A stretch of DNA of 64,000 nucleotides, taken from contig NZ_FRFF01000021.1 of assembly GCF_900143625.1 (NCBI RefSeq), positions 1 to 64,000 of the forward strand, read 5' to 3'. Positions 18,344 through 26,994 of the stretch are shown here, one piece after another; position 1 is the first letter of the stretch; the number at the start of each line of letters is the position of its first letter. The stretch comes from Nocardiopsis sp. JB363 (lineage in GTDB: Bacteria; Actinomycetota; Actinomycetes; Streptosporangiales; Streptosporangiaceae). Position numbers and translations under genes: made by a program. The notes under the pieces are model-generated. The model was not told where the DNA came from, searched no databases, and saw nothing but the letters and a program-made list of their open reading frames with translations.

Positions 18344-18376
18344 GGGGCCGTCCTCCCCACCGGGGGGGGCGGCCCC
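18344..18376 (+). terminator. Terminator of the S8 protease gene
   Basis: 15-bp stem (18344-18358 with 18362-18376, two G-U pairs on the RNA) and a 3-nt loop, 17 bp past the stop codon. Confidence 0.75.
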
Positions 18377-18468
18377 TTCGCGTCCGCACGCGGCTCGGTC
18401 GCCGGCCGGGCGTACACTGCTCCATCGGGGCGAACACCCCGGTTCCCCAACCCTCGAAAGGGCTACCC

Positions 18469-18825
18469 ATGGCCGGGTTCTTCGACCGTTTCCGCGTTCC
18501 CGACCCCACGCCCTTCCGCCGGGAGCTCGACCGGCCGGGATACGAGGAGGCCCTTGGACACATCCGGGACGGCCGCAGGATCCACGCGATCAAGGTCGTC
18601 CGCGAACACACCGGTATGGGACTGGTCGAGGCCAAGAAACTCGCCGAGGACATCGAAGCGGGCCGTTGGAGCCCGGCCGGGCCCGCGGACGGTCAGAGCC
18701 TCGCCGACCGGACCCGCGAGCTGTTGGCTCAGGACCGTGTCGCCGACGCCGTCCTGATGGTCGCGAAGGAGACCGGCATGACCGAGGACGAGTCCTCACG
18801 CTTCATCGGCTCACTCGACCGCTGA
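18469..18825 (+). CDS. Ribosomal L7/L12 C-terminal-domain-like protein
   Basis: 118 residues. Residues about 35-60 (IHAIKVVREHTGMGLVEAKKL) match the L7/L12 CTD helix-turn region, and a second, weaker copy occurs near the C-terminus (AVLMVAKETGMTEDESSRFI). It lacks the L7/L12 dimerisation and hinge regions, so it is not a ribosomal stalk protein. Function unknown. AAAGGG sits upstream of the ATG. Converges with smc, 25 bp apart. Confidence 0.85.
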   Translation: MAGFFDRFRVPDPTPFRRELDRPGYEEALGHIRDGRRIHAIKVVREHTGMGLVEAKKLAEDIEAGRWSPAGPADGQSLADRTRELLAQDRVADAVLMVAKETGMTEDESSRFIGSLDR

Positions 18826-18850
18826 CCCGGACGCGATGGCCCGTGCCGCG

Positions 18851-21800
18851 TCAGGACACCGGGCGTTCCAGCTTCTGGCTGATCACCTGGGAGATACCGT
18901 CGCCCTGCATGGTGACGCCGTACAGCGCGTCGGCCGCCTCCATGGTGCGCTTCTGGTGGGTGATCACGATGAGCTGCGACGACTCCCTCAGTTCCTCGAA
19001 GATCACCAGCAGCCGCTGGAGGTTGGTGTCGTCCAGGGCCGCCTCGACCTCGTCCATCACGTAGAACGGCGACGGACGCGCCTTGAAGATCGCCGCGAGG
19101 AACGCCACCGCGGTCAGCGAACGCTCCCCGCCCGACAGCAGCGACAGCCGCTTGACCTTCTTGCCCGGCGGGCGGGCCTCCACCTCGATACCGGTGGTCA
19201 GCATGTCCTCCGGCGTGGTGAGCACCAGCTTGCCCTCACCACCGGGGAACAGGCGGCCGAAGATCGCCGCGAACTCGCGTTCGACGTCCAGGTAGGCGGA
19301 GGAGAACACCTCCTGCACCCGGGCGTCGACCTCGGCGACGATGTCCATCAGGTCGCGGCGGGTCTTCTTCAGGTCCTCCAGCTGCGCGTTGAGGAACGCG
19401 TGCCGCTCCTCCAACGCCGCGAACTCCTCCAAGGCCAGCGGGTTGATCTTGCCGAGCTGGTTGAGCTGCCGTTCGGCCGCTTTGAGGCGCTTGGCCTGCA
19501 CCTCGCGCACGTACGGCAGCGGAACCGCGTCCTCGCCCGCGTCCGTGGGCGGTGGTACCGCCACGCGTGGACCGTACTCGGCGACGAGGGTGGGCACGTC
19601 CACGCCCAGCTCCTCCATGGCCTTGGTCTCCAGCTGTTCCAGACGGAGTCGACGCTCGGCGCGTGCCACCTCTCCACTGTGCGCGGAGCTGGTGAGCTTC
19701 TCCAGGTCGACGGAGAGTTCGCGCACCCGGGCCCGGACCGTCTTGAGCTCGCCGTCGCGCGCCTCGCGCTCGGCCTCGGCGGTGGCGCGTTCGGTCTCGG
19801 CCGTGGCCACCGACAACGCGATGCGTCCCAGGGCCAGGCGGGCACTCTCGACGACGGCTTCGGCGACGGTGGCCTGAGCGGCCCGGCCGCGTCGGCGTTC
19901 GGCCTCGCGTTCGACGGCCCGGCGTTCCTCCGCGGCCTGAGCGAGCAGCGCGTCCGCCCTGCCCGCGATGGACCTGGCGCGCTCCTCTGCGGTGCGCACC
20001 GCCAGGCGGCGTTCCATCTCGGTAGCGCGTGCGCGGGAGGCCAACGCGGCGAGTTCGTCGCGGTGGTCGGCGTCGGGCGCCTCCTCCTCCACGGCGACGG
20101 CGACCTCCTCGGCCTCGGCCAGCTCGGCCTCCATCGCCGCCAGTTTCAGAGCGTCCTCGTCGCGCACCGCGTTGGCCTTGGTCGCGGCCGCCTGGTAACG
20201 CTCGGACTCGGCCTCGGCCGAACGCGCCTGCCCGCCGAGCTTGCCCAGACGTTGGGCGGACTCATTGCGTTTGCGGTCGCTCTGCCGACGGCGGGTGGTG
20301 AGCTCCTCCGCGGCCTGGGCGATGTCGGCGCGTTCACGCTTGGCCGCGTCCAGGTCGACCGCGACCCGCTTGGCGGTCTCGGTGGCGGTCTCCAGCCGTT
20401 CGGCGGCCTCGTCGACCGCGGCCTGCACTTCCAGCAGGCTGGGCGCCGCCGCGGTGCCACCGTGCACCATCTCGGCGGCGAACACGTCGCCCTCGGGGGT
20501 GACCGCGCGCACCCCGGGCAGGGCGGCGACCAGGTTCAGGGCCGCGCGAGTGTCGGAGGCCAGCGCCACCCGGTCCAACAGGGCGGTGACGGCGCCGGTC
20601 AGGTGGTCGGGCGCGGTGACGGCGTCGGCGGCGTAGCGGCCCCCTGATGGCAGTGCCGGCCAGGTGGCGCGTTCCGCGGAGGGCACGGCGCGGGACACGA
20701 CGATGCCGGCGCGTCCGGCGTCCTCGGACTTGAGGAGTTCCAGGGCGGCCATGGCGCTGTCGTGGTCGTTCACGGCCACGGCGCCGGCGGCCACCCCGAA
20801 GGCGGCGGCCACGGCGGTCTCGTGTCCGGGTTCGACCTGGATCAGGGTGGCGAGACCACCGAGCATGCCGGGGAGGTCGGCTGCCAGCAGGGTGCCGGCG
20901 CCGTCCTTGGGCGCCAGCCCCAGTTCCAGGGCCTCCTTGCGGGCGGCCAGGGCGGCGCGTTCGCCATCGGCGGTGCGTTCGGCGTCGCGGAGCCGGTTGA
21001 GTTCGGCGTCGGCCGCGGACAGGCTTCGGGCGAACCGTTCCTGGGTCTGGTCGAGTTCGGCGTCGCCCTCGTCGAGTCCGGCGGACTCCTCGGCGGCCAT
21101 CTCGTATTCGGTCTGGGCGCCGGCGGCGCGTTCGGCCGCCTGGGAGGCGGCCTCCTCCAGCCGGGCGATCTCCGACTCGTGAGAGGTCAGACGGCCACGC
21201 AGGCCCTCCACCCGGGCGGACAGGCGAACGAGGCCCTCGCGGCGCTCGGCGGAGGCACGGGAGGCGGCCTCCAACCGGCGTTCCTCCCGATGCAGGGCGT
21301 CCTCGGCGGCGGCGCGTTCGGTGACGCTCGTCTCCAGAACCTCGCGGGTCTCCTCCAGGCGGGTCTGCAGCTCCTCCTCTTGGGCGGCGGCCTCCTCGGC
21401 CTCCATCTCCAGTTCCTCGGGGTCGCGCCGGCTGATGACCTCGCCCTGCACGGCGACCAGGTTCTGGTGGCGTTCGGTGGCCAGACCGCGCACGGCGTCC
21501 AGGCGTTCGGTGAGGCGGGAGAGCGCGTGGTAGGTGTCATTGGCCCTGGCCAGGGTCGGGGCGGCCGCTGTGGCCTGCGCCTCCAGCTCGGCCTCGCGTT
21601 CCTGGGCCTGTTTGAGGGAGGCCTCGGCGGCGCCGCGGCGTTGCAGGACGTCCTTCTCGTCGGCCTCCTCCTTGGCGAGCTTGTCGGTGAGGGTGACGAT
21701 GTCGTCGGCGAGCAGACGCAGACGGGCGTCGCGCACGTCGGCCTGGATGACGGCGGCCTTGCGCGCCAGTTCGGCCTGACGACCCAGGGGTTTGAGTTGG

Positions 21801-22405
21801 CGGCGCAGCTCTGCGGTGAGGTCGGTGACGCGGTCCAGGTTGCCCTGCATCGCGTTGAGCTTGCGGATCGCCTTCTCTCTGCGCTTGCGGTGCTTGAGGA
21901 TGCCCGCGGCCTCCTCGATGAGGGCGCGGCGTTCCTCGGGACCGGCGTGCAGCACGGTGTCCAGCTGGCCCTGGCCCACGATGACGTGCATCTCCCGGCC
22001 GATACCGGAATCGCTGAGCAGGTCCTGGATGTCCAGGAGGCGGCAGGTGTCGCCGTTGATCGCGTACTCGGAGCCGCCGTTGCGGAACATCGTCCGCCTG
22101 ATGGTGACCTCGGTGTAGTCGATCGGCAGCGCGCCGTCGGTGTTGTCGATGGTGAGACTGACCTCGGCGCGTCCCAGCGCCTGGCGGGTGGAGGTACCCG
22201 CGAAGATCACGTCCTCCATCTTGCCGCCGCGCAGGGACTTGGCCCCCTGCTCGCCCATCACCCAGGACAGAGCGTCGACGACGTTGGACTTACCCGAACC
22301 GTTGGGCCCCACCACGCAGGTGATCCCCGGTTCGAATCGAAGGGTCGTGGCCGATGCGAACGACTTGAAGCCTCGCAACGTCAGATTCTTCAGGTACACC
22401 CGCAC
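18851..22405 (-). CDS. smc: Chromosome segregation protein SMC
   Basis: SMC ATPase, core of the ScpAB-SMC condensin that organises and segregates the chromosome. N-terminal head with VVGPNGSGKSNVVDALSWV, first coiled coil (about residues 170-500), hinge (about 510-680), second coiled coil, then the C-terminal head with LSGGERSLTAVAFL and VMDEVEAALDD. 1184 residues, full length. The start may be GTG at 22405 (MRVYLK) or GTG at 22399 (MYLK); both have only a G-rich stretch upstream. Confidence 0.97.
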   Translation of the reverse strand: MRVYLKNLTLRGFKSFASATTLRFEPGITCVVGPNGSGKSNVVDALSWVMGEQGAKSLRGGKMEDVIFAGTSTRQALGRAEVSLTIDNTDGALPIDYTEVTIRRTMFRNGGSEYAINGDTCRLLDIQDLLSDSGIGREMHVIVGQGQLDTVLHAGPEERRALIEEAAGILKHRKRREKAIRKLNAMQGNLDRVTDLTAELRRQLKPLGRQAELARKAAVIQADVRDARLRLLADDIVTLTDKLAKEEADEKDVLQRRGAAEASLKQAQEREAELEAQATAAAPTLARANDTYHALSRLTERLDAVRGLATERHQNLVAVQGEVISRRDPEELEMEAEEAAAQEEELQTRLEETREVLETSVTERAAAEDALHREERRLEAASRASAERREGLVRLSARVEGLRGRLTSHESEIARLEEAASQAAERAAGAQTEYEMAAEESAGLDEGDAELDQTQERFARSLSAADAELNRLRDAERTADGERAALAARKEALELGLAPKDGAGTLLAADLPGMLGGLATLIQVEPGHETAVAAAFGVAAGAVAVNDHDSAMAALELLKSEDAGRAGIVVSRAVPSAERATWPALPSGGRYAADAVTAPDHLTGAVTALLDRVALASDTRAALNLVAALPGVRAVTPEGDVFAAEMVHGGTAAAPSLLEVQAAVDEAAERLETATETAKRVAVDLDAAKRERADIAQAAEELTTRRRQSDRKRNESAQRLGKLGGQARSAEAESERYQAAATKANAVRDEDALKLAAMEAELAEAEEVAVAVEEEAPDADHRDELAALASRARATEMERRLAVRTAEERARSIAGRADALLAQAAEERRAVEREAERRRGRAAQATVAEAVVESARLALGRIALSVATAETERATAEAEREARDGELKTVRARVRELSVDLEKLTSSAHSGEVARAERRLRLEQLETKAMEELGVDVPTLVAEYGPRVAVPPPTDAGEDAVPLPYVREVQAKRLKAAERQLNQLGKINPLALEEFAALEERHAFLNAQLEDLKKTRRDLMDIVAEVDARVQEVFSSAYLDVEREFAAIFGRLFPGGEGKLVLTTPEDMLTTGIEVEARPPGKKVKRLSLLSGGERSLTAVAFLAAIFKARPSPFYVMDEVEAALDDTNLQRLLVIFEELRESSQLIVITHQKRTMEAADALYGVTMQGDGISQVISQKLERPVS

Positions 22406-22854
22406 CCCCCACGTCGGTCACCGTTATCGCCACGGGCGGTCGCCACGAGACAGATGACAAGGGTGCCACGAAGCGGTGACCGAAGGGTGGTGTTGGGAGC
22501 TTCTGACCCCGATGAACTGCGACACCGTGCGCTCGGGTTCGAACACCGGCGGGTTGATCGGAGGGGCCGGCCAGGCCTTGCGAACCCGCTCGGTCCGAAG
22601 CGCCGATGGGCGCAGAAACCCGACACGGCCAGGGGTTGACATCCGGAGGAAGGTCCGGCGGGCACACAGGGTTGCCCTTCGGTCCGCCGGGTACAACGCT
22701 TAAAGAGGCCGCCAAGGGAAGGGAAAACTCAGCGGCGGGAGTACGGGGGCTCGATCCGGCCAGGGACGCCAGTGCTGCTGTCGGCGTCCCCGTCAGTGGA
22801 TCGGCGGTCAGTGTTCGTTACCCACCCGTGCGGGCGACGAACGTGATTTCTGGT
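22406..22854. other. Intergenic region upstream of smc
   Basis: No supported gene. It holds the terminator of the small coiled-coil gene (22763-22790) and presumably the smc promoter on the minus strand. Overlapping frames here lack GC3 coding bias or recognisable motifs. Confidence 0.5.
22763..22790 (-). terminator. Hairpin downstream of the small coiled-coil gene
   Basis: GGGACGCC (22763-22770) pairs with GGCGTCCC (22783-22790), 12-nt loop, 65 bp past the stop. Confidence 0.55.
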
Positions 22855-23046
22855 TCAGGCGAGCGCGGGCTCGCGGTCGGTCGCGCTGGTGGCGACGTCG
22901 GTGACGGCCATGCTGAGCTGGTCGTTCTGAGCCTGAAGACGACCGATCTCGTCTTCGAGGTCGCGTACCCGCTTCTGAAGCCGTCGCATCTCCGAGACCA
23001 TACGAGGGTCGGAGCCGCCGACGTGGCCGAACAGAGCCTTCGCCAT
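22855..23046 (-). CDS. Small conserved actinobacterial coiled-coil protein
   Basis: 63 residues beginning MAKALFGHVGGSDPR, followed by a heptad-rich helix (MVSEMRRLQKRVRDLEDEI, then a further Leu-spaced stretch) predicted to form a coiled coil. The N-terminal GHVGGSDPR block is, from memory, conserved in small actinobacterial proteins near smc and acyP; function unknown. ATG at 23046 has an excellent GGAGGA 8 nt upstream. The frame continues upstream but the ribosome-binding site settles the start. Confidence 0.85.
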   Translation of the reverse strand: MAKALFGHVGGSDPRMVSEMRRLQKRVRDLEDEIGRLQAQNDQLSMAVTDVATSATDREPALA

Positions 23047-23402
23047 GATGTGGGTCCTCCACACTGAGTGACCAGTGGTTGTGCGCACGTGCGACATCCC
23101 GTGGAATGGAACGACCGTGGGCCGTGTGTCACGGGTGGTTGCTGCGCGATGTGTCTTTAAGAGTCTCACCATGCGCGCCGCTGGTCAAGATTGGATACAA
23201 CAGTCCGTAACGACCACTGCCCGGCCGTAAGGACTCAGGGCACGTGGTTTCGCACGATACGAATCGGTCCACCCCCGGCGCCGCGAGCGGCCGGTGACGG
23301 CGAGGCGCTGACGCCCTCCGCCCTGGCCCGCAGCCACCGTCGACGGCTGCGATGCGCCGTTCTGCGGTGGATGACTCGAACCGCGTTACCCTTCCATCAT
23401 AC
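23047..23402. other. Intergenic region between acyP and the coiled-coil gene
   Basis: No gene supported. A minus-strand TTGACC near 23185-23190 followed after about 18 bp by an AT-rich ACTCTTAAAG is a possible promoter for the coiled-coil gene. Confidence 0.35.
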
Positions 23403-23690
23403 TCAACGCTCGATGAAACCGTCGAAGGAACCCCCTGGCACGGACCAACGTTCCACCACGGAATCCACACGACCGGGTGTTCCGCCGCCCCTCAGGTGCT
23501 CCAGAAGGCGTTCACAGTCGGCCCCGGGGCCCTCGGCGACGACCTCCACCCGACCGTCGTCGAGGTTGGTGGCCGCACCGGCCAGCCCGAGTTCGAGCGC
23601 CCGAGACCTGGCCCACCAGCGGAAACCCACTCCCTGGACCCTGCCGCGCACCCACGCGGTCAGTCGGACCGGTTCGACCTGTTTCCCCAT
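23403..23690 (-). CDS. acyP: Acylphosphatase
   Basis: 95-residue enzyme hydrolysing carboxyl-phosphate bonds of acylphosphates. The phosphate-binding loop [13 protein letters not shown] with its catalytic arginine, and the asparagine in [14 protein letters not shown], are both present. ATG at 23690. In related genomes it normally follows mutM; here an 8.2-kb island separates the two. Confidence 0.96.
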   Translation of the reverse strand: MGKQVEPVRLTAWVRGRVQGVGFRWWARSRALELGLAGAATNLDDGRVEVVAEGPGADCERLLEHLRGGGTPGRVDSVVERWSVPGGSFDGFIER

Positions 23691-23808
23691 GACCGGGTCA
23701 CTCCCTTACCTAGCGGCGACATTTTCCTCACCGACACGCCCCAACGTCCTTCCCCGGGTCGACGAAGGACCCTCGCCCGTTCCCGAGCGGGGCCTTCTCC
23801 AGAGAGCC

Positions 23809-23845
23809 TCAGGCCCGCGACCGCGGTGCCCGCTGGCAGGACGGG
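23809..23845. repeat. Direct repeat, distal copy (putative attR)
   Basis: Identical over 37 bp to 32044-32080. It reproduces the last 12 codons and stop of mutM away from the gene. Identity stops abruptly on both sides. Confidence 0.9.
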
Positions 23846-24026
23846 TGCCCCCACCATCCGCAGGTCCCAGGTGTTGAACGGCTCCGGCAGATCCTCATAG
23901 ATGCCGCCCGCGCTGATCGTGATTATCCGCCGCGCCCCGGTCTGCTTCGCAGCCGCGACCACCAGAGCCATGGTCTCGCGCAGGCCGTCCCCCGGGCGAT
24001 GCCCCGGTGAAACCTACTGCAATCAT
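23846..24026 (-). pseudogene. Remnant of an NAD(P)-binding oxidoreductase gene
   Basis: An ATG at 24026 overlaps the stop of the reductase gene (ATGA) and has GGAGAAG upstream. It opens with MIAVGFTGASPG, like a dinucleotide-binding N-terminus. After a frame change at about 23990 the sequence resembles the later part of an NAD(P)H-binding domain (VVAAAKQTGARRIITISAGG). Most of the domain is missing, and the 3' end is cut by the direct repeat. I read it as a gene with an internal deletion truncated at the island boundary. Confidence 0.6.
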
Positions 24027-24760
24027 GATGCTGCTTCTCCGTCGTCGGTCTTCGGGGTATAGCGCAGCCACACCACCCCCTCACCCAGGTTCTCCAGATG
24101 GGTGAGCTCGAACTGGGTGTCCCGGATCGGGCTGTAGGGCTCCCTCGCGGTGAAGAAGCGGGGCGCGTCCGGGTCCCCGTTCGCCACGGGGGCCAGGATC
24201 ATGCTGATTTCGTCCACGAGTCCTCGTTGGACGAACGACCAGTTGATGGTGCCCCCGCCGCCGATCATGAGCCGTTCGACGCCGAGCTCGCGCAGCTTGG
24301 CCAGCATCAGCCCGTAGTCGACCTGCCGCTCACCGGCGATGATGTAGGAGATGCCCTGGCGGCGCAGGAAGTCCTTGTATCCGTTGCTCGCCGCCTCGGT
24401 GAGGACTTCGATCACGTGCGCGGGCACGCCACCGTAGCCGAAGCTGTTGAACTCCCAGGCCAGTTCTCCTCGCGGGTCGATCGAGACGTAGTACATCTCC
24501 GCATCCGGGGCCGCGGTGAAGTCACCGGCGGGCACCGGGGCGGCGTTCTCGTCGACGTCGGGGGTCCCGTAGTGGGTGATGTTGTCCTCGGTCGAGGTCT
24601 TCCCGTTGAGGTAGGCGTCGATGTCCAACTGCTGCTTACCAGGGGTCAGGGCGATCTCCTGGTAGTGCCGGCTGCCGGCGTGGAAGCCGGGCTGGTCGAT
24701 GGTGTTGATGTTGCCGTCGATGGCCGTGTGCGTGTGGATGATGACGTAGGGGCGGGTCAC
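24023..24760 (-). CDS. RibD C-terminal/dihydrofolate-reductase-family protein
   Basis: 245 residues with the DHFR-like fold of RibD C-terminal proteins: RPYVIIHTHTAIDGNI at the start, then LRELGVERLMIGGGGTINW and GLVDEISMILAPV, the NADPH-binding part. Probably an NADPH-dependent reductase of a small heterocyclic substrate; the substrate is unknown. GTG start at 24760 with GAGGAG 6 nt upstream. Lies in the minus-strand unit driven from operator A. Confidence 0.88.
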   Translation of the reverse strand: MTRPYVIIHTHTAIDGNINTIDQPGFHAGSRHYQEIALTPGKQQLDIDAYLNGKTSTEDNITHYGTPDVDENAAPVPAGDFTAAPDAEMYYVSIDPRGELAWEFNSFGYGGVPAHVIEVLTEAASNGYKDFLRRQGISYIIAGERQVDYGLMLAKLRELGVERLMIGGGGTINWSFVQRGLVDEISMILAPVANGDPDAPRFFTAREPYSPIRDTQFELTHLENLGEGVVWLRYTPKTDDGEAAS

Positions 24761-24817
24761 CGATGCTCCTCTCTTCGACTGCTTGTGGACTGCGGACCAT
24801 TCCTGGCCGCTGCGGTT

Positions 24818-24958
24818 TCACCAGGCGTAGGACTGCGGTGCTTCTCCCGGGCCCGGCCAGACGCGGTCGAGCTCGGCCGGCGTCTCGTGCTGCTCGCCCT
24901 GAAGCTCCCGGCGCTCCGTCCTCTCGCCCTCCTTGGGCTCGCCGGCGAGGCCGCCCAT
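24818..24958 (-). CDS. Possible small protein (46 aa) in the island
   Basis: A short frame starting ATG at 24958 with coding-like GC3 use; it begins MGGLAGEPKEGE and ends GEAPQSYAW. Its start lies a few bases past the conserved promoter of operator A, and it ends 57 bp before the reductase gene. It is hydrophilic, with no membrane segment or cysteine. No family recognised; it could be a remnant of a larger gene. Confidence 0.4.
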   Translation of the reverse strand: MGGLAGEPKEGERTERRELQGEQHETPAELDRVWPGPGEAPQSYAW

Positions 24959-24960
24959 CG

Positions 24961-25035
24961 CATGCCTTCAACGCTAGGCGCGGGGCGGCCGGTGTGGGAG
25001 TCCCTCTCGGTACCTCCCCCGACCGGGACTCCCAC
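24961..25035. promoter_or_regulatory. Operator/promoter A of the island regulon
   Basis: Perfect 11-bp inverted repeat GTGGGAGTCCC (24994-25004) and GGGACTCCCAC (25025-25035). The half-site starts GGGAG (24996) and CTCCC (25029) are 33 bp apart. A minus-strand TAGCGT (24976-24971) and CATGCCTTCAACG (24961 on) match the other two sites. It separates the divergent reductase (minus) and ene-reductase (plus) units. Confidence 0.75.
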
Positions 25036-25080
25036 GCGCATGGGAGCGATGGTGTAGTGGAAGGCAACAGACCGTAGGGA

Positions 25081-26204
25081 ATGACCCTTCCCCTGCACGA
25101 AGGACATGAATTGCTCGACGCCGCCACCGGCCCCACCACCGATCTGTTCCACCCGCTCTCGCTGGGAGGGATCGACCTGGCCAACCGGGTCGTCATGGCC
25201 CCGATGACCCGGCTCCGCTCCGGGACGTCCGGAGTGCCGGGCGAGCTCCTCGTCGAGCACTACCGCCAGCGCGCCGGCCTGGGGATGATCGTCACCGAGG
25301 GCACCTACCCCAGCCCCGAGTCGCAGGCCTACGCCGGCCAGCCCGGCATCGCGACCGACGAGCAGGCCGCCGGATGGTCGCGCGTCGCCGACGCGGTCCA
25401 CGCCGAGGGCGGGCGGATCGTGATGCAGCTGATGCACGGCGGCCGCGCCGCCCACCCCGCTGTCAACGGCGGCCGGCGCGTGATCGCCCCCAGCGCGGTC
25501 GCGGTCTCCGGCGAACTGCACACCGCCGACGGCAAGGTGCCGTTCATCGTGCCCGAGCCGATGACCTGCGCCGCGTCGTGCGGGGGCACGTCGCCGCGGC
25601 CCGTCGCGCCATCGCCGCGGGCATGGACGGCGTGGAGGTGCACGCCGCCAACGGGTACCTCCTCCAGCAGTACCTCTCCCCCGCGTCGAACATCCGAACC
25701 GACCATTACGGCGGATCCGCACAGAACCGCGCCCGGTTCGTCGTCGAGGTCGTGACGGCCGTCGCCGAGGCGGTCGGGGCCGACCGCGTCGGGGTCCGGA
25801 TCTCGCCCGAGCACGACTACCAGGACGCCTTCGAGCCCGACCGCGACGACGTGCTCGCCACCTACGGCGGACTGCTCGACCGGCTCCGACGGATGGGCTT
25901 GGCCTACCTCTCGGTGCTGCACCGCGAACCGGCCGGGAATCTCGTGGAGGAGCTCGCGGCCCGCTTCGACGGCCCGGTGGTCGTCAACAGCGGCTTCGCC
26001 ACCGTCTCCTCGCTGGCGGAGGCGGAGCAGCTGCTGCGGGCCCCCTTCGTCGACGCGGTCGCCGTGGGCCGGCCGGTGATCGCGAACCCGGACCTCGTCG
26101 AGCGGTGGCACGGCGGCCACTCGCTGAACGAGCCGCGGCCGGAGCTGTTCTACGCCGACTCCGCCGAGGGGTACACGGACTACGCGTCCCTGCCCATCGG
26201 CTGA
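25081..26204 (+). pseudogene. Old Yellow Enzyme-type alkene reductase, frameshifted
   Basis: FMN-dependent ene-reductase of the OYE family. The 5' frame (25081 on) encodes LFHPLSLGGIDLANRVVMAPMTRLRS and QLMHGGRAAHP. The 3' frame (to 26204) encodes AIAAGMDGVEVHAANGYLLQQ, the family's substrate-side helix, and a normal C-terminus with AVGRPVIANPDLVERW. The two frames join near 25560-25575, just after PEPMT: a -1 shift that a single missing base, or a sequencing error, would explain. Without it the protein would be about 373 residues, normal for OYE. Reads away from operator A. Confidence 0.85.
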
Positions 26205-26258
26205 GGCCGCCACAGGACGTCCAGCACGGAGAAGGAGGCATTCACGGCCTGGTCTCGC

Positions 26259-26302
26259 GCCCGCAACGCCGGTCGGCCTCAGGATCCGAGGCCGTTGCGG
26301 GC
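26259..26302. terminator. Hairpin between the convergent ene-reductase and lipoprotein genes
   Basis: GCCCGCAAC (26259-26267) pairs with GTTGCGGGC (26294-26302). An inner GGCCTC/GAGGCC stem (26275-26280 with 26288-26293) caps it, with a 7-nt bulge. Likely bidirectional. Confidence 0.65.
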
Positions 26303-26398
26303 CCTCCTGCTCGGCTCCGCACTCATCGATTGACGGGACTCCTTCGAGGTCATGATCGGTGAGGACACCCCGACCCCACGCCCCGACGCCCCGACGCC

Positions 26399-26941
26399 CT
26401 AATCCACCACTTCGACTCTGGTCTCCTGACCCTCGAAGCGAGCCAGTTCGGCTTCCGTCGCGTCGTAGGTCCCCAGGTGGATGGTCTGGTCGGAATACCC
26501 GATCCCGTCGGCGTCGTAATAGAAGCCGATGTTGCCCCACGGCACGAAGAAGATGAGGTCGCCGTCCTCGGGGTCCGATCCCGGTGATCCCTCCCATTCG
26601 AGCTCGCGCGGCAGATCGGCGATCTTTTCGCGCCCGTTGAACTCTTCCAGGGTGAGCGTCATCGGGAGCATGCTGACGAAGTCGCGCGTGGCCGGGGTGT
26701 CCTCACCGATCGTGACATCCACCGTCTCGGCACCGACGGAGAGACGCACAATGGTGCCCTCGAAGCGGACATCCGACGATGACGGCGAAGAGGCAGAGCC
26801 GGAAGGGGTGGAAGTCGCCTCAGCGCTCTGGTTCGGCGGCGCGGTCGCGGTCTCGCCTGTGTCGGGGCCGTCGCTACAGCCGGCCAGTACCAGAGCGGAA
26901 AGAAGCCCAGCCGTCAGGGTGGCGAGGGTCGTCTTCTCCAT
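26399..26941 (-). CDS. Cyclophilin-like-fold lipoprotein
   Basis: 180-residue exported lipoprotein: LLSALVLAGC lipobox, a Ser/Thr/Pro linker, then a domain resembling the cyclophilin-like family PF18050 (VDVTIGEDTPATRDFVSMLP, FNGREKIADLP, GDLIFFVPWGNIGFYYD). A cytoplasmic paralogue is encoded at 29432-29791. ATG at 26941 has AAGGAG upstream. Last gene of the minus-strand SDR operon, ended by the hairpin at 26259. Confidence 0.85.
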   Translation of the reverse strand: MEKTTLATLTAGLLSALVLAGCSDGPDTGETATAPPNQSAEATSTPSGSASSPSSSDVRFEGTIVRLSVGAETVDVTIGEDTPATRDFVSMLPMTLTLEEFNGREKIADLPRELEWEGSPGSDPEDGDLIFFVPWGNIGFYYDADGIGYSDQTIHLGTYDATEAELARFEGQETRVEVVD

Positions 26942-26994
26942 CGAGGTGGGCTCCTTCATTCGGACCGGCATCCGGCTGCCGGGCGGACTGTGGA

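Noticed and set aside
15676-18450. 924-codon open frame antisense to the S8 protease gene
   Set aside because: High-GC shadow frame. It is Val/Gly/Asp/His-rich with no family motif, whereas the plus strand encodes a complete subtilase.
22476-22703. 75-codon plus-strand frame upstream of smc
   Set aside because: No coding bias, no ribosome-binding site, and no resemblance to known proteins.
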